Assembly (NCBI GenBank): GCA_028290325.1
Contig: JAQGJY010000408.1
Location: 1-5,408, forward strand
Reading direction: 5' to 3'
Length of the DNA: 5,408 nucleotides
From: Tardiphaga sp.
GTDB lineage: Bacteria; Pseudomonadota; Alphaproteobacteria; Rhizobiales; Xanthobacteraceae
Of the stretch, positions 1 through 5,408 are shown piece by piece. Positions within the stretch are counted from its first letter, which is position 1, and each line of letters starts with the position of its first letter. The position numbers were made by a program, and so were the translations under genes. The notes below the pieces were generated by a model. It did no database searches. It had not been told where the DNA came from and was given only the letters and a program-made list of their open reading frames with translations.

Positions 1-1160
1 CGAAGCGGCCGCATGTTCTTTTCTACGGTCATTATGATGTGCAGCCGGTCGATCCGCTGAATTTGTGGCATCGGCCACCGTTCGATCCGATCATCACGGA
101 TCATGCCGATGGCCGTAAGATCATCGTCGCGCGCGGCGCGCAGGACGACAAAGGCCAGCTGATGACCTTCGTTGAGGCCTGCCGCGCATGGGTCGCGGTG
201 ACGGGGTCGCTGCCTCTCGACATCACCATCGTCATCGAGGGCGAGGAGGAGGTCGGCTCGAAAAACTTCGTGCCGTTCCTTGAAGCGCACAAAGCGGAAT
301 TCGCGGCTGATTTTGCTCTGGTTTGCGATACCGGCATGTGGGATCCGACGACGCCGGCGATCACGACGTCGCTGCGTGGCCTCGTTTATGAAGAGGTCAA
401 GATCAAGGCCGCGAACCGCGATCTGCATTCGGGCATTTTCGGCGGCGGCGCGCAAAATCCGATCCGTGTGCTGACGCGCATTCTCGGCGGGCTTCATGAC
501 AACACCGGCCGCGTTACCATTCCTCATTTTTATGATGGCGTGAAGGATTTACCGCCGGCTATCCTCGAGCAATGGAAGAAGCTGAATCTCAGCGCTGAAT
601 CGTTCCTCAAGCCGATCGGGCTGTCGATCCCGGCGGGTGAAAAAGATCGTCTGCTGATCGAGCAGATTTCATCGCGGCCGACCTGCGATATCAACGGGAT
701 CGTCGGCGGCTATACCGGCGAGGGTTCAAAGACGGTGATTGCGGCGGAGGCCTCGGCCAAGGTGTCGTTCCGCCTTGTCGAGGGGCAAGATCCTCGCCAG
801 ATCCGCGACGCCTTTCGCGCCTTCGTGACCTCGCAATTGCCGGGCGACTGCACCGCCGAATTCCTGGATCATTCCAATGCACCGGCGATCGCGCTCGACT
901 GGAATATGAAGCCGCTTGCCGCCGCCAAACGCGCCCTGACCGATGAATGGGGTAAAGAGGCGCTGCTCATCGGCTCCGGCGCCTCGATTCCGATCGTCGC
1001 GGATTTCAAGCGCACGCTCGGGCTCGATACCGTGCTGATCGGGTTCGGGCTCGACGACGACAACATCCATTCGCCCAATGAGAAATATGACCTTACCAGT
1101 TTCCAAAAAGGCATCCGATCGTGGGCGCGGATTCTGGCGGCGCTGGCTGAGGCGAAGTAG
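1..1160 (+). CDS. M20-family zinc metallopeptidase (dipeptidase-like), 5' end outside window
   Basis: The protein is probably a cytoplasmic di-zinc hydrolase that cleaves dipeptides or related N-acyl amino acid amides; the exact substrate cannot be read from sequence. The frame is open from base 3 and gives 385 residues before TAG. No start is visible, and roughly 80 N-terminal residues are missing if the protein has the usual 450-470 aa length. Numbering from the first full codon, the M20 active-site series is present in order: GHYDVQP with metal His10 and Asp12; GAQDDKG with bridging Asp48; EGEEEVGS with catalytic Glu82 and metal Glu83; CDTGMW with Asp109; LHSG with substrate-site His142 in the lid/dimerisation domain; RPTCDINGI; and IHSPNEKYD with the last metal ligand His356. 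The segment around 125-290 fits the inserted dimerisation domain. Nothing suggests inactivation. It ends just before a strong hairpin terminator and converges on the aldolase gene. The family call is firm, the substrate is not. Confidence 0.93.
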   Translation, partial: KRPHVLFYGHYDVQPVDPLNLWHRPPFDPIITDHADGRKIIVARGAQDDKGQLMTFVEACRAWVAVTGSLPLDITIVIEGEEEVGSKNFVPFLEAHKAEFAADFALVCDTGMWDPTTPAITTSLRGLVYEEVKIKAANRDLHSGIFGGGAQNPIRVLTRILGGLHDNTGRVTIPHFYDGVKDLPPAILEQWKKLNLSAESFLKPIGLSIPAGEKDRLLIEQISSRPTCDINGIVGGYTGEGSKTVIAAEASAKVSFRLVEGQDPRQIRDAFRAFVTSQLPGDCTAEFLDHSNAPAIALDWNMKPLAAAKRALTDEWGKEALLIGSGASIPIVADFKRTLGLDTVLIGFGLDDDNIHSPNEKYDLTSFQKGIRSWARILAALAEAK

Positions 1161-1216
1161 GCGTTTCGACAAGCGTCAATTTCCAGTGGGCTGACGCGCC
1201 CCGGAATGGCGAAATA

Positions 1217-1246
1217 AAAACGCCGCCCGGAATTGGGCGGCGTTTT
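1217..1246. terminator. Bidirectional Rho-independent terminator between convergent genes
   Basis: A perfect inverted repeat has GC arms CGCCGCCC (1221-1228) and GGGCGGCG (1235-1242) around the 6-nt loop GGAATT. AAAA (1217-1220) flanks it on one side and TTTT (1243-1246) on the other. Read on either strand this gives a GC-rich 8-bp stem followed by a T-run, and the A/T flanks can extend pairing to 12 bp. It lies 57 bp after the peptidase stop and 89 bp beyond the aldolase stop, so it can serve both converging transcripts. The T-tract is short (four), so efficiency is uncertain. Confidence 0.85.
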
Positions 1247-1325
1247 GAATGAGGTGTGCAGAGGTTTGTGGCGTAAGACTAGCCCAAAACAGCCCGCGCG
1301 AAAAGCCTCTATTCTTGTAGAACTC

Positions 1326-1348
1326 GCTATAAGATCAGGTCTTATAGC
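1326..1348. repeat. Perfect 9-bp inverted repeat spanning the aldolase stop codon
   Basis: GCTATAAGA (1326-1334) and TCTTATAGC (1340-1348) are exact reverse complements around the 5-nt loop TCAGG. The aldolase stop codon (complement of 1335-1337) sits in the loop and its last codons form one arm. No T-run follows on the minus strand, so this is not a standard intrinsic terminator. It could be a 3' mRNA stabilising hairpin, a protein-binding site or chance. The role is inferred; the repeat itself is directly visible. Confidence 0.5.
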
Positions 1349-2114
1349 TCGGATCGAGGCGGTCGAGCTTGCGCAGCAGCGGCGGCCATACGAGTTTCGT
1401 CGAGCGGGCCTCTGAGCGATGCGGGTTCGACAGGATCTCGGTGTTCTTGTCGATCACGATCTGATCCACCGGATACGCGGTCGGCCCGAGCATCCGGGTG
1501 CGGACCTGCATCGTGCAAGCCCGCTCCAGATGGAACATGCGCTCGAACGCCGAGGCCACCGAGCGGCCGACCGTGAGCGTGCCGTGGTTTCGCAACAGCA
1601 TGTGGTTCTTCTGGCCGATATCCTTTTGCAGGCGCGGCCGCTCGTCGTGATCGAGCGCGATGCCTTCGTAATCATGATAGGCAAGGTCGTGCGTGACGAG
1701 CTGCGCCGTTTGGTTCAGGGGCTGCAGGCCTTCCATGCAGCTCGCGACGGCGGTGCCGTCTGGCGTGTGCAGATGGATCACGCAGCCGGCATCTTCGCGA
1801 ACTTCGTGAATCGCCGAATGGATCGTGAAGCCGGCCGGATTGATGCTGTATTCGCTCTCGGTCAGTTGATTGCCGTCGAGATCGACCTTGACCAGGCTCG
1901 AGGCGGTGATCTCGTCGAACATCAGCCCGTAGGGATTGATGAGGAAGTGGTGTTCGGGACCGGGCACGCGCGCCGAAATATGCGTATCGACGAGATCATC
2001 CCAACCGTAAAAAGCGATCAGGCGATAACAGGCGGCGAGGTCGACGCGCTGCTTCCACTCGGCATCGGTCATATCGGCGGGCACGCTTTTGCGAAGGGCT
2101 TCGGCTGGCGACAT
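1335..2114 (-). CDS. Class II aldolase/adducin-family protein
   Basis: The 259-residue protein has the AraD/FucA fold signatures. These enzymes use a zinc ion to cleave or epimerise sugar phosphates, or to act on related hydroxy-acids, in the cytoplasm. HLH at His114 and His116 (within CVIHLHTPDGTAV) and His177 (in LLRNHGTLTVG) match the three zinc ligands. Glu69 in INPYGLMFDEITASSLV matches the catalytic acid region of fuculose-phosphate aldolase, and THISAR near residues 44-49 is the usual N-terminal signature. ATG at 2114 is preceded by a good Shine-Dalgarno, so the start is well supported. The C-terminal tail after about residue 225 is typical of the alphaproteobacterial adducin-like group, whose substrates are mostly unknown. 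No sugar kinase, isomerase or transporter lies nearby, so a fuculose or ribulose pathway role is not supported. It lies 130 bp downstream of the glycosyltransferase on the same strand and may have its own promoter. Confidence 0.92.
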   Translation of the reverse strand: MSPAEALRKSVPADMTDAEWKQRVDLAACYRLIAFYGWDDLVDTHISARVPGPEHHFLINPYGLMFDEITASSLVKVDLDGNQLTESEYSINPAGFTIHSAIHEVREDAGCVIHLHTPDGTAVASCMEGLQPLNQTAQLVTHDLAYHDYEGIALDHDERPRLQKDIGQKNHMLLRNHGTLTVGRSVASAFERMFHLERACTMQVRTRMLGPTAYPVDQIVIDKNTEILSNPHRSEARSTKLVWPPLLRKLDRLDPSYKT

Positions 2115-2118
2115 CAGG

Positions 2119-2126
2119 CTTCTCCC
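2119..2126 (-). promoter_or_regulatory. Shine-Dalgarno for the aldolase
   Basis: On the minus strand the sequence reads GGGAGAAG, with the GGAG core 7 nt before the ATG at 2114. This is a near-ideal spacing and supports that codon as the start. Confidence 0.75.
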
Positions 2127-2150
2127 GGGCTAGTTGAAGGGTTCCGGCGG

Positions 2151-2179
2151 AGACTACGCCCGACGATGCCAGGCGGCAA
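2151..2179 (-). promoter_or_regulatory. Weak candidate sigma70-type promoter for the aldolase
   Basis: On the minus strand TTGCCG (2179-2174) and TAGTCT (2156-2151) are separated by exactly 17 bp. They match the consensus at 4 of 6 and 3 of 6 positions, and a start near 2144 would give a leader of about 30 nt. The match is weak enough that chance is quite possible. The rest of the 130-bp gap (2115-2244) shows no gene and no convincing terminator. Confidence 0.22.
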
Positions 2180-2244
2180 CGCCCTTTGCGGCACGGACGC
2201 CATGCCCGGATGCCGTGCGACGGGGATAGCGTTGGGGTCCGGCG

Positions 2245-3894
2245 TTAGGGGGCCGGGATCGCCAGCAGGCTGGAAATGCTCCGGCCGCGGATGTCATAGA
2301 CCCGTGCGAACACCACGTCGTCGCGCTTGATCTCGGCGATCACGGGCGCGGTCAGGCCTTTGCAGTAGAATTCGCTGAGCGTCATGGCGAAGTCCGCCGA
2401 CTGGCTGTCCCAACCGATCGTAAAATCAGGACCGAGCGCGACCTGCGCCGGACGCTGCGGACCGCAGACCGCGACCTTCCACTTCCGGCCCTGCGGCGCG
2501 TGCTCCTGTCGCGTGTCGATTTCCTCACGCAGCGCGTCGGATGCCTGCTTCAATGCCAGACCCCAATAATCCAGCATGAAGAAGTTGTCGGCATAGCGCA
2601 CGGTTCCGGCGACGTAATTGAAGTGCGTGTACTGATAAGGATGCAGCCGGATCATCTCGGCGGCCGGCAACATCAGCCCGAATGAGAACACCGCGACCGC
2701 GGCCGCCTGCGCGCCACGGTGATTGACGCGGAGCCAATCCATCAGGCGGGCAAAGGCAAAACCGCCGAGCACGGCCATCGGCGGAACGACGAAGATGAAA
2801 TGTCGGATGCCGTTATAGAGCGCTGGGCGCTTCACCATCGCAATCATCAAAGGCAGCGTCGCCGCAAGCGTCAGCATCAGAAGAATGGTCTTCTGGCGCG
2901 GCATCATCTTTTGGCGGGGCAACGCCATCAACGTGATCGCGATGCCGCCGACGACCAGTGCGAGCATGACCTCCGGCAATTGCAGTGCGAACAAGGTCGG
3001 CAGATAGGACCATGGCATGTCCGGCACCGAGACCAGCGCGCCGTCGAACATCTCTTTCCACGGTTTCTCGAAGAAGTGCGAGAAGTAGGTCAAGGCGCGG
3101 AGCGGATTTGCCGGCTCCATGATCGACCATGGCCAGACCAGCCCCATGATCAGATAGCCGAAGATCAGGCCCGGCAGCAGCATATAGAGCACGCGCGCGA
3201 ACCGGCGCGCGGCTTCCCGGGCCCCCTGGCTACGAACGTCGTCCATCAATAATGGCGCGAAGCCGACGACAGCATAGATCAGCGACAGGCCGCCGAGAAT
3301 GCGGCAGCCGATCGACAGACCGGCGCCGATGCCAATGATCAGAATCGTGCGCGGCGACGGCGAGGGATATTCCTGCGCGAGGCGCACAAGGCCAAGCATC
3401 AACACGATCATCGCGACCGCGAAGGGCGCATCCTTCGGATTCATGAACATGTGCCCGTAGAAGGTCGGGCACAGCGCCAGCAGCAACACGGTGGCGAGGC
3501 CGGCGATTGGGCCGCCGACGCGGCGGCCGAGCCGCCACGTCACGCCGAGGCCGATGACGCCGACGATCGCGCCAAGCAGGCGGCGCGTTTCAAACAGTTC
3601 GAGCGGGACGATCTTGTGCAGCAGCGCCGCGGCCATGTCGAAGCCGCCGCCATACATGTACAGATTTGCGAAGGACAGCGCGTCCACGTTGTGGAAACCC
3701 GAGCCGTACATCTTCAACAGCAGGTCGGCATATTCGGCGTGGGTATAGTCATCCCAGCCGAGGCCGTAATCCTTGAACGTGAAGCTCGCGATCAGGCTGA
3801 CCGCGACAAGCACGGCGACCGCGAGGTCGTCGCAAGTCCGCTCCATCGTGCGCCGTGTGGGCACGTCGATGACCGAAGTCGTAATCGATGACAT
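2245..3894 (-). CDS. Polytopic GT39/ArnT-like membrane glycosyltransferase (GT-C fold)
   Basis: This is an integral inner-membrane protein of 549 residues from the chosen ATG. GT-C enzymes of this type move a sugar from a polyprenyl-phosphate donor to a lipid, glycan or protein on the periplasmic side; the acceptor here is unknown. The first membrane helix spans about residues 21-40. It is followed by GLGWDDYTHAEY with Asp48/Asp49, the acidic first-loop motif expected to hold the catalytic Asp. NPKDAP (152-157) sits in the next loop. About 10-11 hydrophobic segments run to residue 415, then a soluble tail begins with HPYQY (418-422) and FNY and contains LDYWGLALK (441-449), a pattern seen in bacterial GT39-type proteins. 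No start has a strong Shine-Dalgarno. I prefer ATG 3894 (MSSITT), because the upstream ATG at 3954 overlaps a TATAGA box and the extra 20 residues look non-protein-like; ATG 3846 (MERT) is also possible. It reads away from the mucR-linked gene. Confidence 0.87.
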   Translation of the reverse strand: MSSITTSVIDVPTRRTMERTCDDLAVAVLVAVSLIASFTFKDYGLGWDDYTHAEYADLLLKMYGSGFHNVDALSFANLYMYGGGFDMAAALLHKIVPLELFETRRLLGAIVGVIGLGVTWRLGRRVGGPIAGLATVLLLALCPTFYGHMFMNPKDAPFAVAMIVLMLGLVRLAQEYPSPSPRTILIIGIGAGLSIGCRILGGLSLIYAVVGFAPLLMDDVRSQGAREAARRFARVLYMLLPGLIFGYLIMGLVWPWSIMEPANPLRALTYFSHFFEKPWKEMFDGALVSVPDMPWSYLPTLFALQLPEVMLALVVGGIAITLMALPRQKMMPRQKTILLMLTLAATLPLMIAMVKRPALYNGIRHFIFVVPPMAVLGGFAFARLMDWLRVNHRGAQAAAVAVFSFGLMLPAAEMIRLHPYQYTHFNYVAGTVRYADNFFMLDYWGLALKQASDALREEIDTRQEHAPQGRKWKVAVCGPQRPAQVALGPDFTIGWDSQSADFAMTLSEFYCKGLTAPVIAEIKRDDVVFARVYDIRGRSISSLLAIPAP

Positions 3895-4010
3895 GATGGT
3901 ATTCAGCGTCCCCAGTGGTCCGACGTTATCGCCTTGGACCTGTCCCCGGCACATCTATAACGCGTTTCATAATCCGAGTAATACGGAAATTGTGGCGCAA
4001 TTTCCCTAAC

Positions 4011-4036
4011 GCATTGCAATAATTGCGGCATTGCAA
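4011..4036. repeat. Operator-like direct repeat GCATTGCAA x2 with internal palindrome
   Basis: GCATTGCAA occurs at 4011-4019 and again at 4028-4036, a 17-bp offset. Between and overlapping them is the palindrome GCAAT-A-ATTGC (4016-4026), so ATTGC words recur every 8-9 bp. TTGCAA is itself palindromic. The arrangement resembles a regulator-binding cluster in a divergent promoter region. Which protein would bind is unknown; an AT-rich-DNA binder such as MucR is one inference. Confidence 0.45.
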
Positions 4037-4142
4037 AATTTATGTTTACGAAAAGTGACCGGCATTCATCGTTCATACAGCTTGGTATTCGCTGCCCGAG
4101 CCGGATCAGTGCAAGGTTCGATCTGTCAGAACGTCCGGCGCA

Positions 4143-4175
4143 CGGCGCAATTGCCGTTTGGCGATCGGCGCAATT
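4143..4175. repeat. Direct repeat CGGCGCAATT x2
   Basis: CGGCGCAATT lies at 4143-4152 and 4166-4175, offset by 23 bp. A related GGCGCAATTT copy is at 3994-4003, so three GGCGCAATT words sit in this intergenic region. The first copy also forms the palindrome GCAATTGC (4147-4154). The pair lies 60-90 bp ahead of the start of the membrane protein gene, a sensible place for an operator, but no function is shown. Confidence 0.4.
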
Positions 4176-4225
4176 TGACGTTATCGTGCTCGGGCTGCGG
4201 CGGTGCCGGTCGTGCCGCGATGCGT

Positions 4226-4229
4226 GGAG
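4226..4229 (+). promoter_or_regulatory. Shine-Dalgarno deciding the start of the membrane-anchored protein
   Basis: GGAG is placed 6 nt before the ATG at 4236. An in-frame GTG at 4203 would add 11 residues (MPVVPRCVECS) before the hydrophobic helix and has no comparable site, so the ATG is preferred. Confidence 0.7.
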
Positions 4230-4235
4230 TGTTCG

Positions 4236-5030
4236 ATGATAGTGCTTTTGGTCGCCGCGATAGCCGCGCTGCTGGCGGGCGTGCTGGCCATTCTGATCGG
4301 CATTCCGGTCAAGGAATTCAGTTTCGGCAACACAATGATTCTCGCCGGTGCGATGGCGATGTGCACGGGGCTGGTTCTGTTCGGCCTGTGGGTCACCGCT
4401 CGTGAGATGCGCGCCGTGGCGCGAAGGATCGCGTCGCCGGCCTCCGCCGGCCTACACGATCCGAGCCTGCCAGAGCTGAGTGCGCCGCCGAGAAAGCCGT
4501 CATTCCCGTCGCGGCCGCCGGCGCGTGAGCCGGCCGCCGTCGTGCCGCCGGTCGAGGTGCCGCCGGTCTATCCACCTTTCCCGCCGGATGCGATCGCGGA
4601 TCGGCCATCCGCCGATGCGGCTCCCGAACCGGCGCCGGAGCCAGAATCGAAGCCGAAGGCACGGCGCAACCTGCTGTTCGAATCCTCGGTGCGAAAAGAT
4701 CGTGAGCGCGCCGCCGCAGCAGGCGCGCAAAACGGTGCGGCAGCGCCCGCGATCGAGACCGGTCAACGCACCACGTTCGACGACAGCGGCCCGTTAAATC
4801 GCGAACGTCCCGAACGCGCGTTGCGCGCACGATCACCTTCGACCTATCCGGATACGCAGGCGGCGGCGGTGTCGGTGTCGGACGTGACGGTGTTGAAATC
4901 CGGTGTCGTCGATGGCATGGCCTATTCGCTGTATTCGGATGGCTCGATCGAGGCGCAGATGCCGGAAGGCATGATGCGGTTTTCGTCGATCGAGGAGTTG
5001 CGCACGCATCTCGACCAGCGCGGCGCGTGA
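4236..5030 (+). CDS. Uncharacterised membrane-anchored protein encoded directly upstream of mucR
   Basis: I do not recognise a named family. The 264-residue product starts with two hydrophobic helices (about 1-21 and 33-54) joined by a short loop. The basic stretch AREMRAVARR follows the second, which predicts both ends in the cytoplasm by the positive-inside rule. Residues 65-145 are a low-complexity linker very rich in Pro, Ala and Glu, then a basic, charged region continues to about 205. The C-terminus is compact and looks folded: VTVLKSGVVDGMAYSLYSDG (217-236) leads into SIEAQMPEGMMRFSSIEELRTHL, ending four or five residues before the stop. I associate modules of this SGVVDGMAYxLYSDGSIEA type with Bradyrhizobium-like proteins, from memory only. 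The stop is 2 bp before the mucR start, so the two are probably co-transcribed and perhaps translationally coupled. A role as a membrane tether or sensor linked to MucR is a guess from context. It could equally be an unrelated envelope protein. Confidence 0.82.
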   Translation: MIVLLVAAIAALLAGVLAILIGIPVKEFSFGNTMILAGAMAMCTGLVLFGLWVTAREMRAVARRIASPASAGLHDPSLPELSAPPRKPSFPSRPPAREPAAVVPPVEVPPVYPPFPPDAIADRPSADAAPEPAPEPESKPKARRNLLFESSVRKDRERAAAAGAQNGAAAPAIETGQRTTFDDSGPLNRERPERALRARSPSTYPDTQAAAVSVSDVTVLKSGVVDGMAYSLYSDGSIEAQMPEGMMRFSSIEELRTHLDQRGA

Positions 5031-5032
5031 CG

Positions 5033-5408
5033 ATGAGCGATAGCAAGTCGACGATCGAACTGACCGCCGGCATCGTCTCGGCTTATCTCGCCAACAACCC
5101 GACGCCGGCCGCGGAAATCCCGGCGCTGATCGCACAGGTGCATGCGTCGTTGATGCGGCTGTCGACCGGCAAGATTGAGACCGCCATGCCGGACGCGGCA
5201 AAGCCGGCGGTGTCGGTGAAGAAATCCGTCACGCCGGATTATCTCGTCTGTCTCGAAGACGGCAAACGCTTCAAATCGCTGAAGCGGCATCTGCGGACGC
5301 AGTACAACATGACGCCGGAGCAATATCGCGAGAAGTGGAGCCTGCCGCCGGATTATCCGATGGTCGCGCCGAATTATGCCGTGGCGCGCTCCAATCTCGC
5401 CAAGAAGA
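5033..5408 (+). CDS. mucR: MucR/Ros-family transcriptional regulator, 3' end cut by window
   Basis: 125 codons are visible from the ATG and the frame is still open; family members are about 130-150 aa, so little is missing. MucR/Ros proteins are cytoplasmic DNA-binding repressors of exopolysaccharide, motility and symbiosis or virulence genes and often repress themselves, binding AT-rich sites. The N-terminal part (LTAGIVSAYLANNPTPAAEIPALIAQVHASL, about 10-40) is the oligomerisation region. The DNA-binding domain runs from VTPDYLVCLEDGKRFKSLKR to EQYREKWSLPPDYPMVAPNYAVARS (residues 66-120). In the zinc-finger positions Cys73, Asp76 and His86 are present, but the last ligand position falls in TQYN, giving Gln90/Tyr91 instead of His. 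There is no good Shine-Dalgarno; the start lies 2 bp after the previous stop (TGACGATG), which suggests translational coupling. Several mucR paralogues are common in these genomes, so the symbol denotes family rather than strict orthology. Confidence 0.93.
   Translation, partial: MSDSKSTIELTAGIVSAYLANNPTPAAEIPALIAQVHASLMRLSTGKIETAMPDAAKPAVSVKKSVTPDYLVCLEDGKRFKSLKRHLRTQYNMTPEQYREKWSLPPDYPMVAPNYAVARSNLAKK

Larger units (their letters stand above)
3895..4235. other. Divergent control region between glycosyltransferase and mucR-linked gene
   Basis: This 341-bp stretch holds no convincing gene on either strand. Its left-centre part is markedly AT-rich: by hand count 40 of 100 bases are G or C in 3961-4060, against visibly GC-rich flanking genes. 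It contains short repeated words, listed separately, and a TATAGA box on the minus strand at 3959-3954 that could be a -10 for the glycosyltransferase, although only a poor -35 (ATTACT) lies 17 bp upstream of it. Both flanking genes point outward, so their promoters should lie here. I cannot place either one with confidence. Confidence 0.6.

Noticed and set aside
2188..2216. Possible hairpin CGGCA...TGCCG between glycosyltransferase and aldolase as a terminator
   Set aside because: Only about 5 bp pair with a long loop and no T-run follows on the minus strand.
1419..2330. 303-codon open frame on the + strand opposite the aldolase
   Set aside because: It is antisense to a gene with clear zinc-site motifs and a good ribosome binding site. 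Its translation is Arg/His/Gly-rich without recognisable domains, the usual shadow in GC-rich DNA.
2719..3891. Long + strand open frames (such as 2719-3252 and 3451-3891) opposite the glycosyltransferase
   Set aside because: The translations are highly charged and repetitive in His, Arg and Gln, which is what the complement of membrane-helix codons gives. No independent evidence of a gene.
4175..4203. TTGACG as a -35 box for the membrane protein gene
   Set aside because: The position 17 bp downstream is CGGCGG, with no acceptable -10 at neighbouring spacings.
4042..4239. 65-codon + strand frame ending in an ATGA overlap with the membrane protein start
   Set aside because: The overlap looks like a leader peptide arrangement, but there is no Shine-Dalgarno before 4042. 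Third-position G+C is only about 60% by hand count, and the product is Arg/Ser/Cys-rich without a motif. Chance is more likely.
4393..5323. Minus-strand frames opposite the membrane protein and mucR (such as 4393-5073 and 4922-5323)
   Set aside because: They are shadows of the two + strand genes; translations are Arg/Pro/His-rich and lack domains.

Overview
This window looks like ordinary chromosome from a GC-rich alphaproteobacterium, most likely the Bradyrhizobium/Rhodopseudomonas/Afipia group (Nitrobacteraceae). That assignment is an inference. It rests on the Ros/MucR-type regulator at the right edge, the strong G/C preference at third codon positions with long antisense shadow frames, and the style of the membrane-anchored proline-rich protein next to mucR. 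I see no insertion sequences, phage genes, tRNAs, rRNAs or CRISPR arrays.

Layout. (1) Positions 1-1160, + strand: the C-terminal four-fifths or so of an M20-family zinc peptidase with all its visible metal-site motifs intact; its start lies left of the window. (2) 1161-1334: a convergent gap with a perfect-stem, AT-flanked hairpin that should terminate transcription in both directions, and a second small inverted repeat across the stop codon of the next gene. (3) 1335-2114, - strand: a complete class II aldolase/adducin-type protein with a good Shine-Dalgarno. (4) 2245-3894, - strand: a polytopic GT-C/GT39-type glycosyltransferase transcribed towards the aldolase, 130 bp upstream of it. (5) 3895-4235: a divergent control region with a pronounced AT-rich patch and short repeated ATTGC/GCAATT words. 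(6) 4236-5030, + strand: an uncharacterised protein with two membrane helices, a proline/alanine-rich linker and a compact C-terminal module. (7) 5033-5408, + strand: a MucR/Ros-family regulator only 2 bp downstream, almost complete but cut by the window end.

How it fits together. The peptidase, the aldolase and the glycosyltransferase do not make an obvious common pathway. The two right-hand genes probably form one translationally coupled transcript. The MucR family controls exopolysaccharide, motility and symbiosis or virulence genes in rhizobia and relatives. A membrane-anchored partner encoded directly ahead of it, and a glycosyltransferase reading away from the same AT-rich control region, make a plausible but unproven regulatory unit. 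No clearly novel multi-gene system is visible. The best leads are the uncharacterised mucR-linked membrane protein, the repeat-bearing AT-rich control region, and the altered zinc-binding residues of the MucR finger.
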